A DNA stretch of 39,623 bases, from contig JANXZX010000043.1 of NCBI GenBank assembly GCA_025355325.1, positions 1 through 39,623 of the forward strand, written 5' to 3'. Of the stretch, positions 1 to 5,921 are shown in pieces. The notes below the pieces were generated by a model, which had not been told where the DNA came from, made no database searches, and saw nothing but the letters and a program-made list of their open reading frames with translations. Position 1 is the first letter of the stretch; each line of letters starts with the position of its first letter. The stretch is from Geobacteraceae bacterium (GTDB lineage Bacteria > Desulfobacterota > Desulfuromonadia > Geobacterales > Pseudopelobacteraceae). Both the position numbers and the translations under genes were made by a program.

Positions 1-113
1 GAGACAGAAAACTTGAAGAAGCCAGAGAACTGAGAAAACAAAAACGACAGCAAGCTTATTCTGAAATCAGGCATTCAGGGGAAACTTACTTACCATTAGA
101 TCAAGCGGCCTGA
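1..113 (+). CDS. C-terminal end of an unidentified protein (partial)
   Basis: The reading frame beginning at base 3 is open from the window edge to a TGA at 111-113 and encodes about 36 residues. The peptide is highly charged at first (several Lys/Arg/Glu, Gln-rich) and ends in LPLDQAA. Only the tail is present, so no domain can be named. It is followed 43-49 bp later by the MucR-like gene on the same strand, so the two may be co-transcribed. The call rests only on an open frame with gene-like composition at a window edge; it could be a chance ORF. Confidence 0.4.
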   Translation, partial: DRKLEEARELRKQKRQQAYSEIRHSGETYLPLDQAA

Positions 114-162
114 AAGTCCAATTCCGACTGAGGCGTTACAAGAGTTCCAGCAGGAAATGAGT

Positions 163-660
163 ATGATCTATTCATTCCTCAAAGGAGTGGAAACAGGGGA
201 TGTTCCTTCGACCCAAGCACCAGCAGAGGAGGCCAAACCTCAGAAGATAAACTTTAAGCAGTACTTCAAGAAAGATGAGGTAGTCTGTCTCATCTGTAAC
301 AAAGGCTTTAAAACCCTCAAGAGACATCTTGCTATAGCTCATGATCTTAAACCGGGAGCATATCGGAAACAGTTCAATATTCCTGCTAAATATAAGTTTG
401 TAGCTACTGCATATTCTGAACAGAGAAAGAAGGATGCTCTTGATAGAGGACAGGGAGAGATACTAGCTAAAGCCAGAGCTGTTCGTGCAGCAAAGAATGC
501 TAAGCCAGTTGTGGTTGCTGCACCAGTTGCACCGGCTGTTAAGGCAAAAGCAAAAGTAGTAAAGGCAAAAGCACCAGTTCCAGCAGTAAGAGTAAAACCT
601 GCTGTACCCGCTGTGAAAGTGAAAGCAGCTGTACCTGCTAAGGTAGCTAAGAAGAAGTAA
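163..660 (+). CDS. MucR/Ros-family zinc-finger transcriptional regulator
   Basis: Family role: DNA-binding regulators with a prokaryotic C2H2-type zinc finger. Counting from the ATG at 157, the finger ligands are C44, C47, H57 and H62, followed by the family block around GAYRKQFNIP and a basic stretch (YSEQRKKDA). I prefer the ATG at 163 because AGGAA (152-156) lies 6 bases before it, whereas it abuts the ATG at 157. The last 60 or so residues are a low-complexity Ala/Val/Lys/Pro tail of repeated PAVKVKA-like units ending in KKK, probably a disordered DNA-contacting tail. The N-terminal helical part usual in MucR is short. It sits in the AT-rich island, where such regulators often control mobile-element or surface genes; the targets here are unknown. 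Confidence 0.85.
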   Translation: MIYSFLKGVETGDVPSTQAPAEEAKPQKINFKQYFKKDEVVCLICNKGFKTLKRHLAIAHDLKPGAYRKQFNIPAKYKFVATAYSEQRKKDALDRGQGEILAKARAVRAAKNAKPVVVAAPVAPAVKAKAKVVKAKAPVPAVRVKPAVPAVKVKAAVPAKVAKKK

Positions 661-749
661 TCTGATTTCTGAACGAAATACTGATTTTACTATTGCCTGC
701 TTTTGTATTAGTCACATTTCCAATCCATGACATAGAAGGAACAGAAGTT

Positions 750-1115
750 ATGCCGATCATTTATACACTCTCAGGCCGCACAACATTTTCATATAGGGGT
801 AATGTGCCAAGTGGAGTTGTATTGGAGATGCAAAGCGAGTATGAAATATCCTCCGTGCTATTTAGTGCAGTCATAAACAGTTTTTCTGGATCAAGTGTAC
901 CTTTAGGTGCAAACATGACAGATCCTATTCGAGGTGGCTTGGGTGAGTGGACTGCTATAAACTCTAAGAATATAAATAAGATTAGTCTAACACCAAAACA
1001 CGCATCTTTTTTAGCTGCTATATTAGTTCACGAGGGATTTGCCACCAGCACTAAGGATGGAAATAGAATAATGTTGGTATTTCCGACTGTGGCAGGGAAA
1101 GTGATTGCTACTTGA
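750..1115 (+). CDS. Hypothetical protein, translationally coupled to the phosphatase
   Basis: Not recognised. The protein is 121 residues from an ATG at 750, which has an AAGGA at 736-740 with a 9-base spacer. A longer frame exists from a TTG at 693 but has no comparable ribosome site. The sequence is mixed alpha/beta in character, with no signal peptide, membrane segment or metal motif; a hydrophobic segment near HASFLAAILVHEGF is probably a buried helix. Its TGA (1113-1115) overlaps the TTG start of the next gene (1112-1114), so translation is probably coupled and the two products may act together. An accessory or inhibitor role is only a guess from position. Confidence 0.6.
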   Translation: MPIIYTLSGRTTFSYRGNVPSGVVLEMQSEYEISSVLFSAVINSFSGSSVPLGANMTDPIRGGLGEWTAINSKNINKISLTPKHASFLAAILVHEGFATSTKDGNRIMLVFPTVAGKVIAT

Positions 1116-1837
1116 GATATGCGATAGCTGATATTCATGGATGCAGTAAAACTTTTGAACGATTGCTTGCTAGATCAGGATTACGAAAGGCTGATACACT
1201 ATACTTGCTTGGTGATTATGTTGACCGTGGACCAGATAGTTGTGGTGTATTAACTCTTATAATGGAGTTGTTGGAAGGAGGATTTGATGTTCGCCCACTA
1301 AGAGGCAATCATGAAGAAATGATGCTATGTTCGTACAAACAGGCTCATGGCATTGATTCTGATTGGTGGACAGATGGTTGGCTAAGTGAATGGGGAATAG
1401 AAGTTGTCAAGTCTTTCGGGGTAAAGGAGCTTAGAGATATTCCTAACAGATTTTGGAAGTTCTTAGATGGATTGCCACTGACTAAAGAAACAGATGACTT
1501 TATTTTTGTACATGCTAGTCTTGACATAACAAAAAGTAATCCTGTTTGTGATACTGAGCCAAACACAATGCTTTGGGATAATTCATGGCATAGTGGTGGT
1601 GTTAATGGAAAAACAATAGTTAGTGGACATGTAGTGTGCACACTTAGTAAAATAAAATCAACAATAGATACTGGACACATACTGTTAGATAATGGCTGCT
1701 GTATGCCATATGAGAATGAGCTTGGCAGTCTGGTAATGTTAAACCTCGATACAAAGGAATTGCTAGTTCAGCCACTTATAGATAATTTAACAAATAGCTT
1801 ATATGATTCCTATATCATAAGTAACAAAATAACATAA
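1112..1837 (+). CDS. PPP-family metallophosphatase (ApaH/PrpE/PP1-like)
   Basis: A 241-residue calcineurin-like metallophosphatase. All core metal-binding motifs are visible in order: D7-x-H9 in DIHG, G34-D35-x-x-D38-R39-G40, G65-N66-H67-E68, a later FVHASL histidine, and an SGHVV histidine. Members hydrolyse phosphoserine/threonine or dinucleoside polyphosphates with a two-metal centre; the substrate cannot be told from sequence. The start is a TTG that overlaps the stop of the upstream gene, and it places DIHG at the usual distance from the N-terminus. The gene is AT-rich like the rest of the island and unlike the core genes to the right, suggesting acquisition with the island, possibly from a phage or plasmid. 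Confidence 0.88.
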   Translation: MRYAIADIHGCSKTFERLLARSGLRKADTLYLLGDYVDRGPDSCGVLTLIMELLEGGFDVRPLRGNHEEMMLCSYKQAHGIDSDWWTDGWLSEWGIEVVKSFGVKELRDIPNRFWKFLDGLPLTKETDDFIFVHASLDITKSNPVCDTEPNTMLWDNSWHSGGVNGKTIVSGHVVCTLSKIKSTIDTGHILLDNGCCMPYENELGSLVMLNLDTKELLVQPLIDNLTNSLYDSYIISNKIT

Positions 1838-1959
1838 AATGTTTAAACGAATAGATAAGCATTATGTTTGAGATATAAATTAATCTAAAATACTATATAT
1901 AAAACTTTATAATCATAAAATTAGCGTAAAATACAAATATATTTCTGAGTTGAGAGACA

Positions 1960-2178
1960 ATGGATTGGTTTGACTACCTAATAAAAGTAATAACTTTTGG
2001 AATACCGTTCTTCATGGGATTTTTTATAGCTCAAGGAATATTTAGCCCGCCAAAATCTTTTTCTTGTTCAGCTATGGATTGTTTCAATAATCATTGTAAC
2101 GAATGTAGTATTTTCAAAGATAACAAGTTCCCATCAATAAATAATCAGGGCAAATGTGATTATTACAAACAAAGTTAG
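1960..2178 (+). CDS. Small membrane protein with cysteine-rich tail
   Basis: A 72-residue unrecognised protein. Residues about 5-28 form one hydrophobic helix, followed by a hydrophilic tail with five cysteines (36, 41, 46, 49, 66) spaced like a small metal-binding or disulfide-rich knuckle. A GAGAG-type ribosome site lies just before the ATG. The 122 bp before it are very AT-rich and hold no visible gene, so the promoter is probably there. Its stop overlaps the stop of the convergent minus-strand gene by 4 bp. Confidence 0.5.
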   Translation: MDWFDYLIKVITFGIPFFMGFFIAQGIFSPPKSFSCSAMDCFNNHCNECSIFKDNKFPSINNQGKCDYYKQS

Positions 2179-2342
2179 AACTCTGTTGCATATACAACAA
2201 GCCCATGAAAATAGGTTTCAGGATATGGAATTGAATTACCTTTACATGATTGGACAGTTGATGGTAACTCTCTAGCTGTATACACTTTAGTCATGGAGTT
2301 TTCCATGTTCCGAATAGTTGCCATCTGCATTATATTATTCAT
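2175..2342 (-). CDS. Hypothetical 55-residue protein
   Basis: Not recognised. On the minus strand an ATG at 2342 is preceded by AGAGGTGAG, a near-perfect Shine-Dalgarno sequence 5 bases from the start. That is a much better start than the ATG 12 codons further upstream at 2378. The product (begins MNNIMQMATI, ends VVYATEF) has no membrane segment or obvious motif. It is the only minus-strand gene proposed in the island before the tRNA and converges on the small membrane-protein gene with a 4 bp overlap. The strong ribosome site is the main support. Confidence 0.45.
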   Translation of the reverse strand: MNNIMQMATIRNMENSMTKVYTARELPSTVQSCKGNSIPYPETYFHGLVVYATEF

Positions 2343-2469
2343 ACTCTCACCTCTTACAGAATCATTGAACAAATCCAATCTGCAGGTACTATATGGAACA
2401 TTCTGAGAGATACCATGACAATTTAAGGTTATGTGTACCTATTTAACATTCATTTGAAAGGGGGGTTAT

Positions 2470-2745
2470 ATGCAGGCAACAAGAGAACAACTAATAAATT
2501 TTCTTGAAGAAAGCGTCTTTTCACCAGTTGAGAATCATTTACTTGCAACTGAAGTAATAAAGAAAAAAATTCGAGCGACTAGAATGCGAATCAATAATAT
2601 GCAATCACCTGAAAAGGTCGAGGAGTTTTTCTGGAATGCAATGTCCACAGATAGGGGAATAGATAGCTATACTAGAATTAAAGAAATCTGTGATTTTACT
2701 TTTGAAGATGTTAGGGCTCAATTTAAGTCATTATGTGGAAGGTAG
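2470..2745 (+). CDS. Hypothetical 91-residue protein
   Basis: Not recognised. The ATG is preceded by AAAGGGGGG, a strong ribosome site. The product is predicted largely helical and charged, with no membrane helix, and begins MQATREQLINFLEES. It is separated by 102 bp from the T5orf172 gene downstream on the same strand and could share its transcript. Function unknown. Confidence 0.6.
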   Translation: MQATREQLINFLEESVFSPVENHLLATEVIKKKIRATRMRINNMQSPEKVEEFFWNAMSTDRGIDSYTRIKEICDFTFEDVRAQFKSLCGR

Positions 2746-2747
2746 CA

Positions 2748-2819
2748 ATGCCAAACACCATGCCCCATTATGGTTCTAGAAGGCATGAATGTGTCATATC
2801 AGCAAAAACAGGTGCTTAA
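2748..2819 (+). CDS. Possible micro-ORF (23 residues)
   Basis: An ATG at 2748 has GGAAGG (2737-2742) 5 bases upstream and reads 23 codons to a TAA. It fills most of the gap between the 91-residue gene and the T5orf172 gene. Such a leader could couple or attenuate downstream translation, but short ORFs with a decent ribosome site also occur by chance in purine-rich sequence. There is no homology evidence. Confidence 0.2.
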   Translation: MPNTMPHYGSRRHECVISAKTGA

Positions 2820-2847
2820 AAATAACAGCCTGTTAATGAGGTGAGTA

Positions 2848-3873
2848 ATGTCAAAAGCAGGATATATCTACGCACTTATTAACCCGTTGCTCGAAGGATC
2901 TGTAAAGATATGTAAATCAGCAACTAATCCTGAAAAGCAGGCAAACGATATATATTCAGATACTGCCGCTGGGGTCCCAACGCAGTCCCTTGTAGCCTAT
3001 AGTGTTCTCGTTACTGATTGTGACCTCGCAGAGAAGTATATTCACGGTCTTCTGGAAAAGAATGGTTGCCACATCGGGGTTAATCATGACTTTTTCCAGG
3101 CACCATTACCAGTTGTAATTGATGCTATCAATAATACTGCTAAATTTGTTGGGTCACTTACCGAAAGCCAGTTTCATCAAATATATAGTGACTCCTCTCT
3201 GGATGCAGCTGAAGAGGATTGTTGGCAAAACCCAGTAGTAGGCATGGGGCTTAGTAAGGTCACTGATATACGTAGTGTTTATCAGGTGAATCAAGCAAAC
3301 GTATCCGATGGCAGCCTGTGGGCTGCTGGTCTGAAGTCCAGTAGATCTTCCAGTTTTAATTCCAGAGTATTGTGTGTGGTAATTGCTTTAATTACTGGTG
3401 GAGTCATTCTCGCCGGTGTAAAACACAATGTGTACATTTCATCTGGGCAGGCAGCTAAGGATGCCGCTGATCAGAAGTCAAGGCAAGATTTAATTCAGCA
3501 ACAACAGCACAAAATAGCCGATGATCTAAAGGAGAAAAAAGAATCTGCACAAAGAGAAGAATCAACAAAGAGAATGGAGGCAGAGAAAACACAGAAAGCT
3601 ATTGAAGACCTATACAACCTGCGAGAGTCCGTGAAACATGCTTGTGAAGAAGAAGTGAGACGAGAAATGAAATATGAATGCACATTTTCTACAACGAACG
3701 CTAAATGGGGCATAACGGACGCTGGTTTTTGGGTCAATAAGAATTCGTTCTTGGTCAACGTTGGTGACTCCCATAAAAGTGCTTATTATTGTCTTGTCGA
3801 TGCAAGCAATGGGCAAAATGGAGTATTTATCGTCAAGAACTTGAATATTGGAATGACGCCAGAGTTTTACTAA
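2848..3873 (+). CDS. T5orf172 (GIY-YIG-like) domain protein with membrane anchor and coiled coil
   Basis: A 341-residue protein. Residues 4-88 match the T5orf172/MUG113 pattern, a GIY-YIG nuclease relative: GYIYAL at 5-10, VKIC at 19-22, AEKYIHGLLE at 61-70 with the Glu and His of the family, and DFFQAPL at 81-87. The position where GIY-YIG enzymes usually carry the catalytic Arg reads Lys-Gln (30-31), so activity is doubtful. Residues 173-192 form one membrane helix, 205-275 are a Lys/Glu/Gln-rich probable coiled coil, and the last 65 residues form an unrecognised domain with cysteines at 278 and 315. The ATG has AGGTGAG just upstream. The membrane-tethered arrangement is unusual; a defence or DNA-processing role for the island is inference. 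Confidence 0.7.
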   Translation: MSKAGYIYALINPLLEGSVKICKSATNPEKQANDIYSDTAAGVPTQSLVAYSVLVTDCDLAEKYIHGLLEKNGCHIGVNHDFFQAPLPVVIDAINNTAKFVGSLTESQFHQIYSDSSLDAAEEDCWQNPVVGMGLSKVTDIRSVYQVNQANVSDGSLWAAGLKSSRSSSFNSRVLCVVIALITGGVILAGVKHNVYISSGQAAKDAADQKSRQDLIQQQQHKIADDLKEKKESAQREESTKRMEAEKTQKAIEDLYNLRESVKHACEEEVRREMKYECTFSTTNAKWGITDAGFWVNKNSFLVNVGDSHKSAYYCLVDASNGQNGVFIVKNLNIGMTPEFY

Positions 3874-4228
3874 ATCTCGTAAGCTTCCCTGTCAAGCAGA
3901 CAGTTTAACTATCTAAAGCTGCTAAGAAGAAATGAGTGTATCCATATTGTGAACCAATATTCTCATTTCAATTCAAAATGACCTTTTGACCGATATTGGC
4001 ATATTGGAATTCTGACTTTCTATTTCACTCACCTGCTACCCCCACCCTCTGAATATATCAAATTGAAGCATATCTCGAAAAGTCTGGTATTCAATATATA
4101 ACATTCCATCACTCATATACTGCTTGACCCCACCCCTCAGAATTAAGAGACATTGCCATCCGGCGGTGTTTCTTTTTTATTTTCGCCAAGCAAAGACTGC
4201 AAGTCACCCAATCGAAGAAGGTAACACC
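3874..4228. other. Gene-poor AT-rich interval
   Basis: No convincing gene is seen in these 355 bp. Two things stand out. At 3916-3936 a short frame reads SKAAKKK followed by TGA, resembling the Lys/Ala-rich end of the MucR-like gene at 163-660, possibly the remnant of a second copy. Around 3950-4010 there are several CCAATAT/ATATTGG half-sites in both orientations. The last 100 bp presumably hold the promoter of the following small gene, but no clear -35/-10 pair could be assigned. Confidence 0.35.
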
Positions 4229-4501
4229 ATGCAAGTCAAGGCGGAGGAAGTCATGTGGAAGAACATCAAGCATCTTGCAAAAGCAGCAGGGAACATCGTA
4301 GCAATCAGTTATGCAGAGACGGCATATCGTCTCAATCAAGTATCAGACTCAACAGAAAGCGTAACAGCCAAACTGGAAGCAAAGACAGAAGCACTCCGTA
4401 AGTCCTATGAGCAGAACCTTGCTGATAGGAAATCCGGAGTAATCAAACCTGAGGTAGTATCCGAAGAATCAACACCCAAGGACATCGTACCAGTCAACTA
4501 A
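4229..4501 (+). CDS. Hypothetical 90-residue helical protein
   Basis: Not recognised. The ATG at 4229 is preceded by AGAAGGT, a reasonable ribosome site; the in-frame extension back to 4124 runs through gene-poor sequence and is not credible. The product is Ala/Glu/Lys-rich and probably a long helix or coiled coil (core segment around SVTAKLEAKTEALRKS), with a polar C-terminal tail. No membrane segment. It is followed by a terminator hairpin, so it is probably monocistronic. A structural or DNA-associated accessory protein of the island is possible but not shown. Confidence 0.55.
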   Translation: MQVKAEEVMWKNIKHLAKAAGNIVAISYAETAYRLNQVSDSTESVTAKLEAKTEALRKSYEQNLADRKSGVIKPEVVSEESTPKDIVPVN

Positions 4502-4519
4502 CATCCAGCATCACCAACT

Positions 4520-4566
4520 GGCAAAAGGGATAGATTTCCGCAAGGAGACTGTCCCTTTGCCTTTTC
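4520..4566 (+). terminator. Rho-independent terminator after the 90-residue gene
   Basis: GGCAAAAGGGA (4520-4530) pairs with TCCCTTTGCC (4552-4561) with one bulged A, and is followed by TTTTC. It lies 19 bp after the stop codon. Confidence 0.65.
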
Positions 4567-4571
4567 AAGCG

Positions 4572-4699
4572 TGAGACACTTGTGACATTGAGACACGCAG
4601 AAATAATTGTAATTCGAAAAATGGATCTTGGTCTTTCAGAACTCAGCATAAAAACCGAATCGTGTTTTTTACCAATGTCTCAGTGTCACGGATGTCTCA
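4572..4699. repeat. Inverted pair of composite TGAGACA/GTGACA sites
   Basis: Left site, plus strand: TGAGACA at 4572-4578, GTGACA at 4582-4587, TGAGACA at 4589-4595. Right site, read on the minus strand: TGAGACA at 4699-4693, GTGACA at 4689-4684, TGAGACA at 4682-4676. Spacers are identical in both (3 and 1 bases), so a 24-bp composite site is present twice as an inverted repeat around an 80-bp AT-rich core. The exact conservation of spacing argues for a protein-binding array, such as a replication initiator, recombinase or repressor site. Confidence 0.7.
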
Positions 4700-4726
4700 G
4701 AAAAAAACACCCACCACCCCTCACAA

Positions 4727-4895
4727 ACTCCCTACCACTCTCTACCTCTCGCTTAAAGCCGCATGGAATAAGGCTTTTGTCTGGTAGGGAGTCAAGTAGG
4801 GAGTTGAATTGCCTTGTAACTCTCCACCAGCACTCACCCCAATAAAACATAGCAATATCAGCAACTCTTGAGAGTAGTAGGGAGTGGTAGAGAGT
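4727..4895. repeat. GTAGGGAGT-type iteron cluster
   Basis: GTAGGGAGT occurs directly at 4784-4792, 4796-4804 and 4877-4885, and as GTAGAGAGT at 4887-4895. The inverse, ACTCCCTAC followed by CACTCTCTAC, occupies 4727-4745, and a one-mismatch inverse copy lies near 4818-4828. The stretch between has no convincing gene. The iterons lie directly before, or within the first codons of, the RadC-like gene. Confidence 0.6.
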
Positions 4896-5353
4896 TATGG
4901 GAGTACCCGCACCTAAAAAACAGAACAACACGACAGGCGCTTTCCATAAATGAAGACATTACCAGTTATCTGAAAACCGGAACCCGCTATACATCACCTC
5001 AGCAGATATACGACACATTCTCATTCCTGATTCAGGAGACAAAGGAAATGTTCATCACAGTTCACCTTGACGGTAAGAACCGGATTCTCTGTATGGATAT
5101 TGTGTCAATCGGATCGCTAAACCAATCGATAGTAAACCCAAGGGAAGTGTTCAAGACTGCATGCCTATCAAGCGCAGCAGCTATCCTGTGTATCCACAAT
5201 CACCCTACAGGAGACCCAACGCCATCAAGTGAGGATATCGCCATTACCAGACGACTTAAGGAGGCAGGGGATATTTTATCAATAAAGGTTTTGGACCATA
5301 TCATTATCGGTGACGGAGAGTATTTGAGCTTTGTAGAGAGGTGTTTACTGTAA
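4868..5353 (+). CDS. RadC-like JAB/JAMM domain protein
   Basis: A RadC/DUF2466-family protein with an MPN+ metal site: HNHPTGDPTPSSED carries the HxH...D ligands, downstream of NPREVFK and followed by LLDHIIIGDG-like sequence (here VLDHIIIGDGEYLS). RadC relatives of about 150 residues are common cargo of plasmids, prophages and islands; despite the name a role in DNA repair is not established. The start is uncertain. The only in-frame usual start before the conserved region is TTG at 4868, which lies inside the iteron cluster. An ATG at 4897 in another frame gives only 18 codons before a stop next to the same segment. Either the start is TTG, or the 5' end has been altered by a frameshift. 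Confidence 0.85.
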   Translation: MRVVGSGRELWEYPHLKNRTTRQALSINEDITSYLKTGTRYTSPQQIYDTFSFLIQETKEMFITVHLDGKNRILCMDIVSIGSLNQSIVNPREVFKTACLSSAAAILCIHNHPTGDPTPSSEDIAITRRLKEAGDILSIKVLDHIIIGDGEYLSFVERCLL

Positions 5354-5434
5354 CCATCCGATATCACATTGTTATTGTAATGGTCGTTTAATAAATAATC
5401 GATCTGAATAGATAGTTGTCTTACGCACGAAAGA

Positions 5435-5638
5435 TTGAATCTGAATAATTACGATAGAGCTTCAGTTGAACTGGGTCATAAATTTGAGAGAAGGGAGGAG
5501 GTGGCAAAAATATTGATGATTTCGGCAGAAATATGTTCGGAGATAAAAAACCGCAGTATCCATGCCAAAATAAACATTGAGGAGATAGCTACACTAACGC
5601 ACTCCGTTTGTTTCCTCGCTCCTCAAAGCAAACGATAA
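5435..5638 (+). CDS. Possible small protein (start uncertain)
   Basis: An open frame of up to 67 residues with no recognised family. The region contains GGGAGGAGG at 5493-5501, a strong ribosome-site-like sequence, upstream of in-frame TTG (5513) and ATG (5516) codons, so the real product may be only about 40 residues (beginning MISAEICSEI). The spacing of 11-14 bases is longer than ideal. The peptide looks helical and charged. It is the last candidate gene of the island before the tRNA; no integrase motif is visible in it. Confidence 0.3.
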   Translation: MNLNNYDRASVELGHKFERREEVAKILMISAEICSEIKNRSIHAKINIEEIATLTHSVCFLAPQSKR

Positions 5639-5743
5639 ACCCGTTTGCATTTCGTCACGAGGGGTTTTAAGGCTGGTAATACTATGCAACTGTACTGAGT
5701 TTTACAGGGCTATGACTCTGCGAATTGATGCAACACTGATACA

Positions 5744-5783
5744 ACAGAAAAAAGAAAGCACCTACGATTTCTCGTAAGTGCTT
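5744..5783 (-). terminator. Terminator of the tRNA-Phe gene
   Basis: Read on the minus strand, a 12-bp stem (5772-5783 with 5756-5767, one G-T pair) with a 4-base loop is followed by TTCTTTTTTCTG. It begins 9 bp past the tRNA CCA end. Confidence 0.8.
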
Positions 5784-5791
5784 GATTTTAG

Positions 5792-5867
5792 TGGTGCCCA
5801 GGGACGGAATCGAACCGCCGACACGAGGATTTTCAATCCTCTGCTCTACCGACTGAGCTACCTGGGC
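5792..5867 (-). tRNA. tRNA-Phe (anticodon GAA)
   Basis: A complete 76-nt cloverleaf can be read on the minus strand: acceptor stem GCCCAGG paired with CCTGGGC, D-arm AGCTCAG, anticodon stem GAGGA/TCCTC with loop TTGAAAA (anticodon at 5832-5834 on the plus strand), T-arm containing GGTTCGATTCC, and an encoded 3' CCA at 5792-5794. It stands at the switch from AT-rich accessory DNA to core-like sequence, and tRNA 3' ends are common integration sites. Confidence 0.97.
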
Positions 5868-5880
5868 AAAAGGATTTTTC

Positions 5881-5909
5881 TTATAACGTTTATCGGCGGA
5901 CGTTGTCAA
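5881..5909 (-). promoter_or_regulatory. Sigma-70 promoter of tRNA-Phe
   Basis: On the minus strand a perfect -35 TTGACA (5909-5904) and a -10 TTATAA (5886-5881) are separated by 17 bp, ending 13 bp before the tRNA 5' end. Confidence 0.75.
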
Positions 5910-5921
5910 TAAGAAAGTTTT

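Noticed and set aside
4582-4931. Overlapping 87- and 81-residue frames on opposite strands in the repeat-rich interval
   Set aside because: Low-complexity products, no ribosome sites, and they run through the iterons and composite sites.
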